Shown: positions 7,015-13,060 of the stretch, piece after piece
How positions within the stretch are numbered: position 1 is the stretch's first letter
How the letters are laid out: the number at the start of each line of letters is the position of its first letter
Assembly: GCA_910586805.1 (NCBI GenBank)
Contig: CAJUJC010000056.1
Span: 1 to 13,060 of the forward strand
Origin: an uncultured Erysipelotrichales bacterium
GTDB lineage: Bacteria > Bacillota_I > Bacilli_A > Erysipelotrichales > Coprobacillaceae
DNA length: 13,060 nt
Direction: 5' to 3'
Notes under the pieces: generated by a model
What the model was told of the DNA's origin: nothing
Databases searched by the model: none
What the model saw: only the letters and a program-made list of their open reading frames with translations
Program-made: the position numbers and the translations under genes

Positions 7015-7731
7015 TTAACCCTCTTCTTTTTTCATCACTTCTGCAAGAATATTTTCCACAACAAATATCCCTGTTCCAACATAATAATCAGGCGTATCAA
7101 AAAGTTTATTATGTTTATATTCTAATTCAATATGATAATCAGACAACTGTGCTATTGTAGATTGTCTAGATGTTGTTATTGAATATATTGTATGTCCCAT
7201 TTTTTTAGAAAGTTTAATAATTTGAATCAAATCAGCAGTTTCTCCACTTTTAGAAAAAATAATAGTAATAGAAGGATTACTTCGTGCATTAATACAATCA
7301 ATAGGTGCTCCATCATATGCAAAAATATCAAATGAAGCTAATCTTTTTAAAAAGTAATGTGTAATAATATCAGAAAATCCTACACCAACCAAATATATTT
7401 TTTCATGTTTATGTTGATATATATCATCTATTAATTTTTGCACTTTATCAATATCAGCATTATTTACAAATTCAGATAAATGAGATAAGTTTTCAATAGA
7501 AACCTTTTGATGAATACTTTCATTTAATACATAAATCATTTGACTATATCCTACAAATCCTAATTTTTTAGCTAATTTTACAATTATTGTTGTAGATACA
7601 TATGTTTGACTTGCAATATCTCGAATTGATATTTTTTGATTTCCTTTACTTAATTCATTTATTATTGTTTCAATAATAACAAGCTCTGTATCATTTAATA
7701 TATATTTTTTTGTAATGTCATGTAAATTCAT
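7015..7731 (-). CDS. RpiR-family transcriptional regulator of the GH4 operon (HTH plus SIS domain)
   Basis: A 238-residue regulator with an N-terminal HTH_6 domain (about 1-75; ISIRDIASQTYVSTTIIVKLAKKLGF as helix-turn-helix) and a C-terminal SIS phosphosugar-binding domain (about 105-235; KIYLVGVGFSD and FSKSGET at 160-165). The frame extends to a GTG at 7740, but the AGAAGGG site at 7742-7748 and alignment with the first RpiR (MNL...KY.LN) favour ATG 7731. It lies directly upstream of the GH4 operon on the same strand, with its own promoter and terminator, so it is probably its repressor or activator through the inverted repeat at 6907-6939. It looks like a distant paralogue of the rpiR at 1553: same layout and shared N-terminal pattern. 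The effector is unknown, but a glucoside-phosphate or glucose-6-phosphate is likely from context. Confidence 0.92.
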   Translation of the reverse strand: MNLHDITKKYILNDTELVIIETIINELSKGNQKISIRDIASQTYVSTTIIVKLAKKLGFVGYSQMIYVLNESIHQKVSIENLSHLSEFVNNADIDKVQKLIDDIYQHKHEKIYLVGVGFSDIITHYFLKRLASFDIFAYDGAPIDCINARSNPSITIIFSKSGETADLIQIIKLSKKMGHTIYSITTSRQSTIAQLSDYHIELEYKHNKLFDTPDYYVGTGIFVVENILAEVMKKEEG

Positions 7732-7757
7732 TGTGATCACGCCCTTCTATTGTTTCT

Positions 7758-7787
7758 ATTGTAACAAAGGCATAATTGTAAAGTCAA
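7758..7787 (-). promoter_or_regulatory. Promoter of the second rpiR gene
   Basis: On the minus strand TTGACT (7782-7787, 5/6 match to the -35) and TACAAT (7758-7763, 5/6 match to the -10) are 18 bases apart. RNA would start near 7751, about 20 bases before the ATG. This is one of the best sigma-A-type promoters in the window. Confidence 0.7.
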
Positions 7788-7880
7788 TTTATTAAACATA
7801 TAGATTTCTAATAAATAACTGCTATATATTTTCTTTATTACTTTCAACTTCCTATATAATACAAGACAACCTTAATTTTT

Positions 7881-7968
7881 AAAAAATGACTTTAACAAAG
7901 TTTTTCCATCAACAAAAAAAGAAAGTTTTAAATAACTTTTCAACATATTATTTTATTACCTTTCTTTT
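7881..7968 (-). terminator. Low-GC hairpin region after the HAD gene, possible terminator
   Basis: Two weak structures on the minus strand follow the HAD stop. A longer AT-only hairpin pairs AAAAGAAAG (7917-7925) with CTTTCTTTT (7960-7968), and a short one has arms ACTTT (7889-7893) and AAAGT (7897-7901) followed by a T-run. Neither has a GC-rich stem. The rest of 7788-7979 shows nothing coding. Confidence 0.35.
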
Positions 7969-7979
7969 CATATTTATTT

Positions 7980-8786
7980 TTATAAAATATGTTCTTCTAA
8001 AAAAACACCTATACCATCTTCATCATGACTTAATGTTATGAACTTTGCTACTTCTTGTAATTTAGGATTTGCATTCCCCATAGCCACACCAACACAATTT
8101 TGAATCATCTCAAAATCATTTAATTCATCACCAAATGTTAAAACTTGATTTAATGATATACCTAAATCATTACATATATTTTCTATCCCTTTTAATTTTG
8201 ATAATTCTAAATGAGTAAATTCAAATAAAAATGATGCTGATCTCACTGCCCTATAATGGGTTGTATGAATATGCTTTTGGTAAAACTCCTCCATTTGATT
8301 AACAACATGAGGCTCAGCCATAAATACAAGCTTTTCGATATATTGTGTGTGATATGAAGTTAAATCATCTACAACAAATTTCACTCCATCACCTTTTGCA
8401 ATGTTTGCTGCATAATCATTTGCTTTTATTGCATGAAACTCTCTTCCATCAAACAAACCGACATTCTTTTCAAAATCTTTAAAATTATCAAGAATATCTA
8501 TAATATATTTTCCATCCATCAAACAATTTTTACTCACTTTATTTGTTTTAACATTTAAACAATGACCGCCATTTAATCCAATAATAAAATCAACACTATT
8601 TTGTAATCCCCATTCTTTTACAAATTTTTCAATAGCACAAACAGGTCTACCAGTAGCTATACCAAATAAAATATTTTTATTTTTTAATTTTTTTATTGTT
8701 TCCTTTGTTTTGAAAGATATATTTCCATCACTGGTTAATAAAGTTCCATCTATATCACATAATACCAATCGAATATCATCTAACAT
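7980..8786 (-). CDS. Cof-type HAD-IIB family phosphatase
   Basis: A 268-residue cytoplasmic haloacid dehalogenase-type phosphatase, acting on sugar phosphates or flavin/cofactor phosphates in this family. Motif I is DIDGTL (D11 nucleophile, D13 acid/base), motif II sits in GIATGRP (42-48), a Lys for motif III lies near 197-199 (LSKLKGIENI), and motif IV is GDELNDFEMI (219-228) with the metal-binding acidic pair. The middle (about 85-190) is the C2-type cap. The frame extends to a GTG at 8801, but GAGG at 8795-8798 fits ATG 8786, and that start places motif I at residue 11, as usual. It has its own promoter about 30 bases upstream and follows the PAP2 gene, with 60 bases between. Substrate cannot be assigned. 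Confidence 0.9.
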   Translation of the reverse strand: MLDDIRLVLCDIDGTLLTSDGNISFKTKETIKKLKNKNILFGIATGRPVCAIEKFVKEWGLQNSVDFIIGLNGGHCLNVKTNKVSKNCLMDGKYIIDILDNFKDFEKNVGLFDGREFHAIKANDYAANIAKGDGVKFVVDDLTSYHTQYIEKLVFMAEPHVVNQMEEFYQKHIHTTHYRAVRSASFLFEFTHLELSKLKGIENICNDLGISLNQVLTFGDELNDFEMIQNCVGVAMGNANPKLQEVAKFITLSHDEDGIGVFLEEHIL

Positions 8787-8813
8787 TTCATTTATCCTCA
8801 CTTTGTTATATAT

Positions 8814-8842
8814 ATTTTATTAGATTTTAAAAATAAAGACAA
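8814..8842 (-). promoter_or_regulatory. Promoter of the HAD phosphatase gene
   Basis: On the minus strand TTGTCT (8837-8842, 4/6) and TAAAAT (8814-8819, 5/6) are separated by 17 bases, in the gap between the PAP2 stop and the HAD start. No terminator is seen in that gap, so read-through from the PAP2 gene is also possible. Confidence 0.55.
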
Positions 8843-8846
8843 TTAT

Positions 8847-9509
8847 TTATGAATGGTTTATATATTTTGATAATATATCTTTCTTGTAAATGAAAATATA
8901 TAGAATAATAGACAAACATGATGCAGCAATAGCATCTAATATAGAATGTTGTCTAACAAACATTGTTGATAAGGTAATGAGTATTGTAGAGCCAATCACA
9001 AATATTTTAACCCAATTATAATTTTTCAAATGTTGACTTTTTAATAATGCTATCATACATGCTATTGAATTAAAGACATGAATACTTGGTAAAACATTTT
9101 CACATTGATCAGCTGAATAGATCCATTGTGTTAGATAAACACTCAAAGGACTTCCAGTAATTATTTCTGGTCTATGATTAAAGCTAGTAGGAAATACTGT
9201 ATATATAATCAAACATATTGTCATTCCTACAAATAAAAATGTCACACATTGATAAAATTCTTTTTTATCTGCAAAAAATAAAAAGTATATTGTTCCAGCA
9301 ACAAATAAATACCAATAAATGTATGGGTAAATAAACCATGATACAAATGGTATTAATGCATCTATCTTTGTATATACATCATAACAAATAACCTCTCTAA
9401 AATTTTGTAATCCAAAATACCAAGGTACATATATTATAAAATATGAAAATACCCATATATGTTTATAATCATTGACTTTCTTAAATTGAGATATATGTTT
9501 AAGTTCCAT
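8847..9509 (-). CDS. PAP2-family membrane phosphatase (PAP2_3 / AUR1-like)
   Basis: A 220-residue integral membrane protein of the phosphatidic acid phosphatase type 2 superfamily, which removes or transfers lipid phosphates such as phosphatidate or undecaprenyl pyrophosphate. Six hydrophobic segments are visible (about 20-36, 50-66, 68-80, 88-106, 143-157, 168-205 with a turn). Active-site blocks: FPTSFNHRP (106-114), NVLPSIHVFNS (138-148; H144 in the PSxH motif) and STMFVRQHSILDAIA (181-195) with R186, H188 and D192. The Asn/Pro/His-rich spacing is that of the bacterial PAP2_3 group rather than the classical KxxxxxxRP type. AAAGGTGG lies 6 bases before ATG. It is probably a single-gene unit that may read into the HAD gene. 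Lipid substrate is not determinable. Confidence 0.88.
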   Translation of the reverse strand: MELKHISQFKKVNDYKHIWVFSYFIIYVPWYFGLQNFREVICYDVYTKIDALIPFVSWFIYPYIYWYLFVAGTIYFLFFADKKEFYQCVTFLFVGMTICLIIYTVFPTSFNHRPEIITGSPLSVYLTQWIYSADQCENVLPSIHVFNSIACMIALLKSQHLKNYNWVKIFVIGSTILITLSTMFVRQHSILDAIAASCLSIILYIFIYKKDILSKYINHS

Positions 9510-9534
9510 TATTTTCCACCTTTCTTACTCTTTT

Positions 9535-9564
9535 ATTTTACTTAATACTTCTAAAGAAAAACAA
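9535..9564 (-). promoter_or_regulatory. Possible promoter of the PAP2 gene
   Basis: On the minus strand TTGTTT (9559-9564) and TAAAAT (9535-9540) are 18 bases apart, 26 bases before the ATG. The -35 is weak (3/6) and the surrounding sequence is AT-rich, so chance matches are common. Confidence 0.4.
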
Positions 9565-9872
9565 AAGAAAGAGAGAAGATTTAATTAAAAATATAAAACA
9601 CTAAAAATGAAATAAACTTAAAAAGTTATAGATTTACGAATAAGTTTTATTCATTAGATATATGTGAATTAAATTTTCCCTTTTGCCCCTTTATATTTTT
9701 CATATTATCAATATTATTTCTTAGTGAAATTGTTAATATTACTATCAATTTATTATTATATAAAAAAAGGATATAGAATTTCAATACCAATTTTTATATT
9801 CTTACTCCATTCTTTAACAACCATAAGTTATAATTTATAAATTTTCTCTACTTACTTTTGTAAATTTAAATT
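9565..9872. other. Noncoding AT-rich gap
   Basis: About 300 bases between the SOD-like gene's terminator and the PAP2 promoter. I see no open frame with a ribosome site, no tRNA or structured RNA, and no repeat beyond chance AT-rich palindromes; the best is GAATAA, loop GTT, TTATTC at 9638-9652. It is mostly A and T with scattered short T and A runs. Confidence 0.5.
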
Positions 9873-9898
9873 AAAAAAGCGAAACTCTATGGTTTCAC
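9873..9898 (-). terminator. Rho-independent terminator of the SOD-like gene
   Basis: On the minus strand GTGAAAC, loop CATAGA, GTTTCGC (arms 9892-9898 and 9879-9885) gives a 7-bp stem with one T-G pair, followed directly by TTTTTT. The hairpin overlaps the stop codon at 9895-9897, an economical arrangement. Confidence 0.75.
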
Positions 9899-10407
9899 TT
9901 TTCTCTTGGTTGTATTAAAGAAAATCTTTGAATAAATCCACATGCTATTTTTTCACCAGAATTGCCAGATGGTTGACTTTGAAAATCATCAGCACGATTA
10001 TGAATAACAATTGTTTTACCCATAATCTCTTCTACATTCAATTTATCTATATAGACCATTCCCCAAGCAGTTCCTTGTGTTGCAAATAGTGGAGGAAGAT
10101 CTCCTAAATGATAAGGATGTGGACAATTGTTTGGATTAAAGTGCCCTTTTGTTCCTGCAAAAGGTTCATTAGCTGAGCCACTGCAACTTCCTCCCTCATG
10201 AATATGGAAACCAAATATTCCACCTTGGCAACGATCTGACTTAGGTAAATGATTAACTTGATAAATCATTACAAGTTTACCTTGATAATCATAAAAAGTT
10301 ACATTGCCTTCAATACCATCTATTCCATTAATTAATGCAAAAGCACGTGGTGGTTCTTCTAACAATGACAATATCTCATTTGTCATTGATGTCTTTCTTG
10401 CCTTCAT
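9895..10407 (-). CDS. Cu/Zn superoxide dismutase family protein, no export signal
   Basis: A 170-residue protein of the Cu/Zn SOD fold, which dismutates superoxide to oxygen and peroxide. Copper ligands: H68 and H70 (GFHIHE), bridging H89 (GHFNP), H136 (VIHNRADDF). Zinc ligands: H89, H97, H100 and D103 (HPYHLGD), with a loop between H97 and H100 shorter than in eukaryotic enzymes. The disulfide cysteines C75 and C156 (GEKIACGFI) are present, and the active-site Arg position reads Lys (K153). There is no signal peptide or lipobox, unlike most bacterial Cu/Zn SODs; it appears cytoplasmic. The first ATG (10407) is preceded by GGTG 5 bases away; ATG 10386 (M8) is an alternative start. It has its own extended -10 promoter. 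It is 70 bases downstream of the MFS gene, and read-through is possible. Activity is likely but unproven given the Lys. Confidence 0.85.
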   Translation of the reverse strand: MKARKTSMTNEILSLLEEPPRAFALINGIDGIEGNVTFYDYQGKLVMIYQVNHLPKSDRCQGGIFGFHIHEGGSCSGSANEPFAGTKGHFNPNNCPHPYHLGDLPPLFATQGTAWGMVYIDKLNVEEIMGKTIVIHNRADDFQSQPSGNSGEKIACGFIQRFSLIQPREK

Positions 10408-10416
10408 TGTATCACC

Positions 10417-10425
10417 ATTATATCA
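10417..10425 (-). promoter_or_regulatory. Extended -10 promoter of the SOD-like gene
   Basis: On the minus strand TGATATAAT matches the extended -10 consensus TGnTATAAT exactly, 10 bases before the ATG at 10407. No -35 is recognisable at 16-18 bases, as expected for this promoter type. With a start about 7 bases downstream the transcript would be nearly leaderless at ATG 10407, which leaves M8 (10386) open as the true start. Confidence 0.5.
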
Positions 10426-10477
10426 TATGAAACATTCATATATATGTGACAAGAAAGTTGAATTTATATTAATTTTA

Positions 10478-11674
10478 TTAAGCAATTTTCTTTTTTTCAG
10501 CAGCCATTATTACAACAACAGCACCTAAAATAGAAACACCCATACCAATCATTAAAACACTATGAACACCAATGACATCAATAAGCATACCTCCAATAAG
10601 ATTTGCTAAAATACCACTTCCAGTAATTGCCATTGGTACCATTGATTGACCCTTAATAACATCTTCTTTTTTTATAATTTCATTAACATAATAAACACTT
10701 GCAGGAATAAAGATTGCATAAGCTGCAATTTGAGTAAATTGCGCAATATAAATCATTGTCATATCAGTTGCCAAGAATGTAATTCCATGTTTAACGGCAA
10801 ACATAATAACTGAAATCTTAATCAATGTTGTACAATCAATTTTCTTTCTAATAGCATTAAACATTCCCATTGCAGGCAACTCAACAATTGCAGCAATAAA
10901 CACTGCAATACCCATACTACTCTCTGTTCCATGAATTGGAGTAATGACTTGAATAAAGAAATTATTAATAATTGTATGTGTAAAAAAGACAAGAACAACC
11001 CCTAAAACAAAAATCATAAATTTTTTATATGCTTTACAAAATTCTAAAATAGAAAGTTGTTTTTCTTCTTTATTTGTTGTTTCATTTTCAATAACAATTT
11101 CTTTCTTTTGATTTTTTGGTACAACATAGCTATAAACAACAAGAATAAAAATAGCATTAAGAATAATATAAACCAAAGGAATTTGTTTTGCTCCAAATTG
11201 TTCTACCAAATAACCCAAAGCTAATGACACAAGTGCATAAGCTGCACTTCCTAAACCTCTACCAAGACCATAGTTAATTTCAATACCATATTTTTCAAAT
11301 ACAAATGCTAGTGAATTTAATAATGGTTGTAACGTTGTCATAAGCGTTGCTATTCCTACAAACAAACATAGAATAACTGGAATAGCACTTCCCATAAGGT
11401 ATAAAACAATTGATAATGCAGTTGCTCCAATTAAGAAAATATTAACAATTGTTCTTAATTCAATATGTTTATTTTTATCAGCATAAGAGGCAAGTGCAGG
11501 CTGTGTAAATACTGAGATAACACTAACCAATGCTAATATAACACCAATCAAAGAATTTGATACACCTTTATCCAATAAATAAACTGATGCATATCCCATC
11601 AAACCACAAAAACTTCCAAAGTAAAGAATTTGTGTTAAAGAATATTTTACATCCAATAATAATACTTTTCTCAT
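10478..11674 (-). CDS. MFS transporter (LacY/oligosaccharide-symporter-like group)
   Basis: A 398-residue membrane transporter of the major facilitator superfamily, with twelve predicted hydrophobic segments in two halves joined by a charged cytoplasmic loop (about 184-208, rich in Lys and Glu). Features of the MFS_1-like/LacY branch are YASVYLL early in helix 1-2, ASYADKNKH (62-70) at the conserved helix 2-3 loop, and NYGLGRGLGSAAYAL (134-148). The second half has GQSMVPMAITGSGILANLIGG near helix 11. The start ATG lies 1 base after the PHP stop codon, and its AGGAGG ribosome site is formed by the last codons of the PHP gene, so translation is coupled. No terminator is evident before the SOD-like gene. 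Substrate cannot be told from the sequence; sugars or nucleosides are typical for this branch. Confidence 0.88.
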   Translation of the reverse strand: MRKVLLLDVKYSLTQILYFGSFCGLMGYASVYLLDKGVSNSLIGVILALVSVISVFTQPALASYADKNKHIELRTIVNIFLIGATALSIVLYLMGSAIPVILCLFVGIATLMTTLQPLLNSLAFVFEKYGIEINYGLGRGLGSAAYALVSLALGYLVEQFGAKQIPLVYIILNAIFILVVYSYVVPKNQKKEIVIENETTNKEEKQLSILEFCKAYKKFMIFVLGVVLVFFTHTIINNFFIQVITPIHGTESSMGIAVFIAAIVELPAMGMFNAIRKKIDCTTLIKISVIMFAVKHGITFLATDMTMIYIAQFTQIAAYAIFIPASVYYVNEIIKKEDVIKGQSMVPMAITGSGILANLIGGMLIDVIGVHSVLMIGMGVSILGAVVVIMAAEKKKIA

Positions 11675-11675
11675 T

Positions 11676-12512
11676 TTATTCCTCCTCTAACTGATGATAT
11701 ATTGGTTGCATTTTTTCAAATGTACAATATTTTTCAAATCCTAAAGCGATTAATTCCTTTTTCGCTTCTTGTATATATGCTCCAAGATGTTCTTCCTTAT
11801 GAGAATCACTTCCTATTGTGATTATTGTTCCACCTAATTCTTTATATAACTTTAAAATATCTCTTGATGGTGTCATATCTTTTATACCATATCTATGATA
11901 AGATGTATTCACTTCTATTCCTTTTCCATCTTGAATGACTTGTTTTAATATTTTTTCAATTAAGGGTTTCACTTTTTCAAATGGATAGACACCTTTTTCA
12001 TCATAACGAACAATTAAGTCTAAATGTCCTAAAACACTATAATCTTTATATTGACTAATCACATCATAAATTTCTTGATAATATCTTTCATTATATTCCT
12101 GTTGTGTTTTTCCTTTTTGAAAATCTTGTGTCCAAAATTCTTGATCATTTACTTGATGACAAGATAAAATAATGAAATCAAAAGAATACTGATTATACAA
12201 TTTTTGAAATTGGGGAATTGTATGAACTTGCATACCAAATTCTAATCCCATTTTAATAGTCATATTTTTATATTTGTTTTGTAAATCCTTGATTTGTTTT
12301 TCATACCTTGGATAATCAACATTAGCAAATGGTTCACCATTTCTATACATAATTTCTTTACCACTATCCCAATCCAATTTAATTCCATAATCAACATGAT
12401 CTGTGAAACAAATTTCATTAATACCTTTTTTAATCGCATCTTTGACAACATCTTCCATTAAATAAGTAGAATCATCACTATATTCACAATGAACATGATA
12501 ATCAGCTAACAT
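11676..12512 (-). CDS. PHP-domain phosphatase, histidinol-phosphatase (HisJ) family
   Basis: A 278-residue cytoplasmic metal-dependent phosphoesterase of the PHP superfamily, matching HisJ-type histidinol-phosphatases in length and motif order. Metal-binding residues: H6 and H8 (YHVHCEYS), D38/H39 (CFTDHVDYG), E91 (GLEFG), H119 (LSCHQV), H163 and D165 (LGHLDLI), D236 and H238 (IGSDSHKEEHLG). GAGGTGG precedes ATG by about 7 bases. Its stop is 1 base before the MFS start. There are no other histidine-biosynthesis genes nearby, so it may act on another phosphate ester, and the MFS partner may carry the substrate or product. Family assignment is strong; the physiological substrate is open. Confidence 0.9.
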   Translation of the reverse strand: MLADYHVHCEYSDDSTYLMEDVVKDAIKKGINEICFTDHVDYGIKLDWDSGKEIMYRNGEPFANVDYPRYEKQIKDLQNKYKNMTIKMGLEFGMQVHTIPQFQKLYNQYSFDFIILSCHQVNDQEFWTQDFQKGKTQQEYNERYYQEIYDVISQYKDYSVLGHLDLIVRYDEKGVYPFEKVKPLIEKILKQVIQDGKGIEVNTSYHRYGIKDMTPSRDILKLYKELGGTIITIGSDSHKEEHLGAYIQEAKKELIALGFEKYCTFEKMQPIYHQLEEE

Positions 12513-12536
12513 ATATACACCACCTCTCGCTTTCTT

Positions 12537-12566
12537 ATTGTATCATCTTTTTTAAAACATTCCCAA
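12537..12566 (-). promoter_or_regulatory. Promoter of the PHP-MFS unit
   Basis: On the minus strand TTGGGA (12561-12566, 4/6) and TACAAT (12537-12542, 5/6) are 18 bases apart. TG upstream of the -10 (TGATACAAT) gives an extended -10. RNA would start near 12530, about 18 bases before the ATG. Confidence 0.6.
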
Positions 12567-12586
12567 TTTTTTAGTATTATGAAAAT

Positions 12587-12612
12587 AAAAAAGTATTCGA
12601 TATGAACACCTT
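12587..12612 (-). terminator. Rho-independent terminator of the DegV gene
   Basis: On the minus strand GTGTTC, loop ATATC, GAATAC (arms 12604-12609 and 12593-12598) pairs with one G-T pair. The stem extends by three A/T or G-T pairs and is followed by a T-run. It begins 1 base after the DegV stop codon at 12611-12613. Confidence 0.6.
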
Positions 12613-13060
12613 AATATTGTAATTTTTTAATTCTTCCAAACCCAATTGTTCCTTCACCTGTATGTGATAAAATAACAGCCTTAAATTCATGAATTTCTAT
12701 GGGTTGTTGAATAGTATCTTCTAAATCTTTTTGTAATTCTTTTGCAGTTTCTTCATTAAATGCATGAATAATCATCCACTGATAATCATCAACATCAATA
12801 TCTTTTGTAACAACTTCAATACCTTTTTTATATGCTTTATGTAATGTTCTAACTTTATCTTGAACATCAATAGCACCATGTTCGACCTTTAATAATGGTT
12901 GTATTTTTAGCATACCTGCTAGTTTTGCAGCTGCTGGAGAAATACGTCCACCATTTTTAAGCGTTGTTAAGTTTTCAGGTATTAAAATAGCAAACAGGTT
13001 TGTTTCTTTTTCAATGATTTCTTTAATTTGTAAAGTTGTATAACCCCTATCCAACATATC
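12611..13060 (-). CDS. DegV family protein, fatty-acid-binding (5' end outside the window)
   Basis: C-terminal half (150 residues here) of a DegV-family protein. DegV/FakB proteins bind a fatty acid and present it to the kinase FakA for phosphorylation. Seen: LTTLKNGGRISPAAAKLAGMLKIQPLL, the conserved helix and strand of the C-terminal domain, and the late SHTGEGTIGFG block where DegV proteins carry the H-T-G lipid-carboxylate loop. The frame remains open through base 13060 (Asp before the ATG at 13057), so the start lies further right; a full DegV is about 280 residues. It is terminated by the hairpin at 12593-12609 and is separate from the PHP unit. Which fatty acid it binds cannot be read. 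Confidence 0.9.
   Translation of the reverse strand, partial: DMLDRGYTTLQIKEIIEKETNLFAILIPENLTTLKNGGRISPAAAKLAGMLKIQPLLKVEHGAIDVQDKVRTLHKAYKKGIEVVTKDIDVDDYQWMIIHAFNEETAKELQKDLEDTIQQPIEIHEFKAVILSHTGEGTIGFGRIKKLQY

Noticed and set aside
10304..10528. Plus-strand 74-codon frame across the SOD-like start and MFS end
   Set aside because: It is antisense to two well-supported genes and crosses their intergenic promoter; no ribosome site.
12260..12451. Minus-strand 63-codon frame inside the PHP gene
   Set aside because: It is a shadow of the PHP gene, whose metal-binding motifs are intact in the main frame.
12573..12598. Two copies of AGTATT considered as a direct repeat
   Set aside because: Six-base repeats in A/T-rich sequence are common; the region is better explained by the DegV terminator.

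Overview
The DNA is very AT-rich, with close-packed genes, strong AGGAGG-type ribosome sites and low-GC hairpin-plus-T terminators. Gene content is PTS sugar permeases, RpiR regulators, a GH4 phospho-glucosidase, a DegV protein and a Cof-type HAD phosphatase. This points to a low-GC Firmicute from a fermentative, probably gut-associated lineage such as the Erysipelotrichia or Coprobacillus-like bacteria. That placement is inferred from composition and gene content; there is no rRNA or other marker to fix it. Almost everything lies on the minus strand; the only plus-strand gene is the first rpiR.

Left part (1-2221): a minus-strand pair consisting of a small protein resembling the C-terminal domain of RarA/MgsA and a cellobiose-class PTS EIIC that runs off the left edge. 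A divergent plus-strand RpiR regulator is probably their controller. A long AT-rich hairpin (2272-2315) separates this regulator from the next cluster, which converges on it.

Middle (2327-7763), minus strand, in order of transcription: a second rpiR with its own promoter and terminator; a promoter with a perfect 12-bp inverted repeat over its start; then a GH4 6-phospho-glucosidase, a second cellobiose-class EIIC and an overlapping RDD-family membrane protein, closed by a terminator. After this comes a separate two-gene unit: a DUF3737 beta-helix protein with a cysteine-rich tail and an 80-residue helical protein. The GH4/EIIC pair would take up and phosphorylate a disaccharide, then cleave it to glucose (or the aglycone) and glucose-6-phosphate. 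No IIA or IIB subunit is present for either EIIC, so these must be supplied from elsewhere.

Right part (7860-13060), minus strand: DegV-family protein (partial, right edge); a PHP-domain phosphatase and an MFS transporter in a tightly coupled pair; a Cu/Zn superoxide dismutase-like protein; a noncoding AT-rich stretch; a PAP2-family membrane phosphatase; and a Cof-type HAD phosphatase. These look like general housekeeping or stress units rather than one pathway.

The items most worth following are the stand-alone RarA-C-like protein in a sugar operon, the cysteine-rich DUF3737/80-residue pair, and the operator-like palindrome ahead of the GH4 operon. There is no mobile element, CRISPR array, tRNA or rRNA that I can support.
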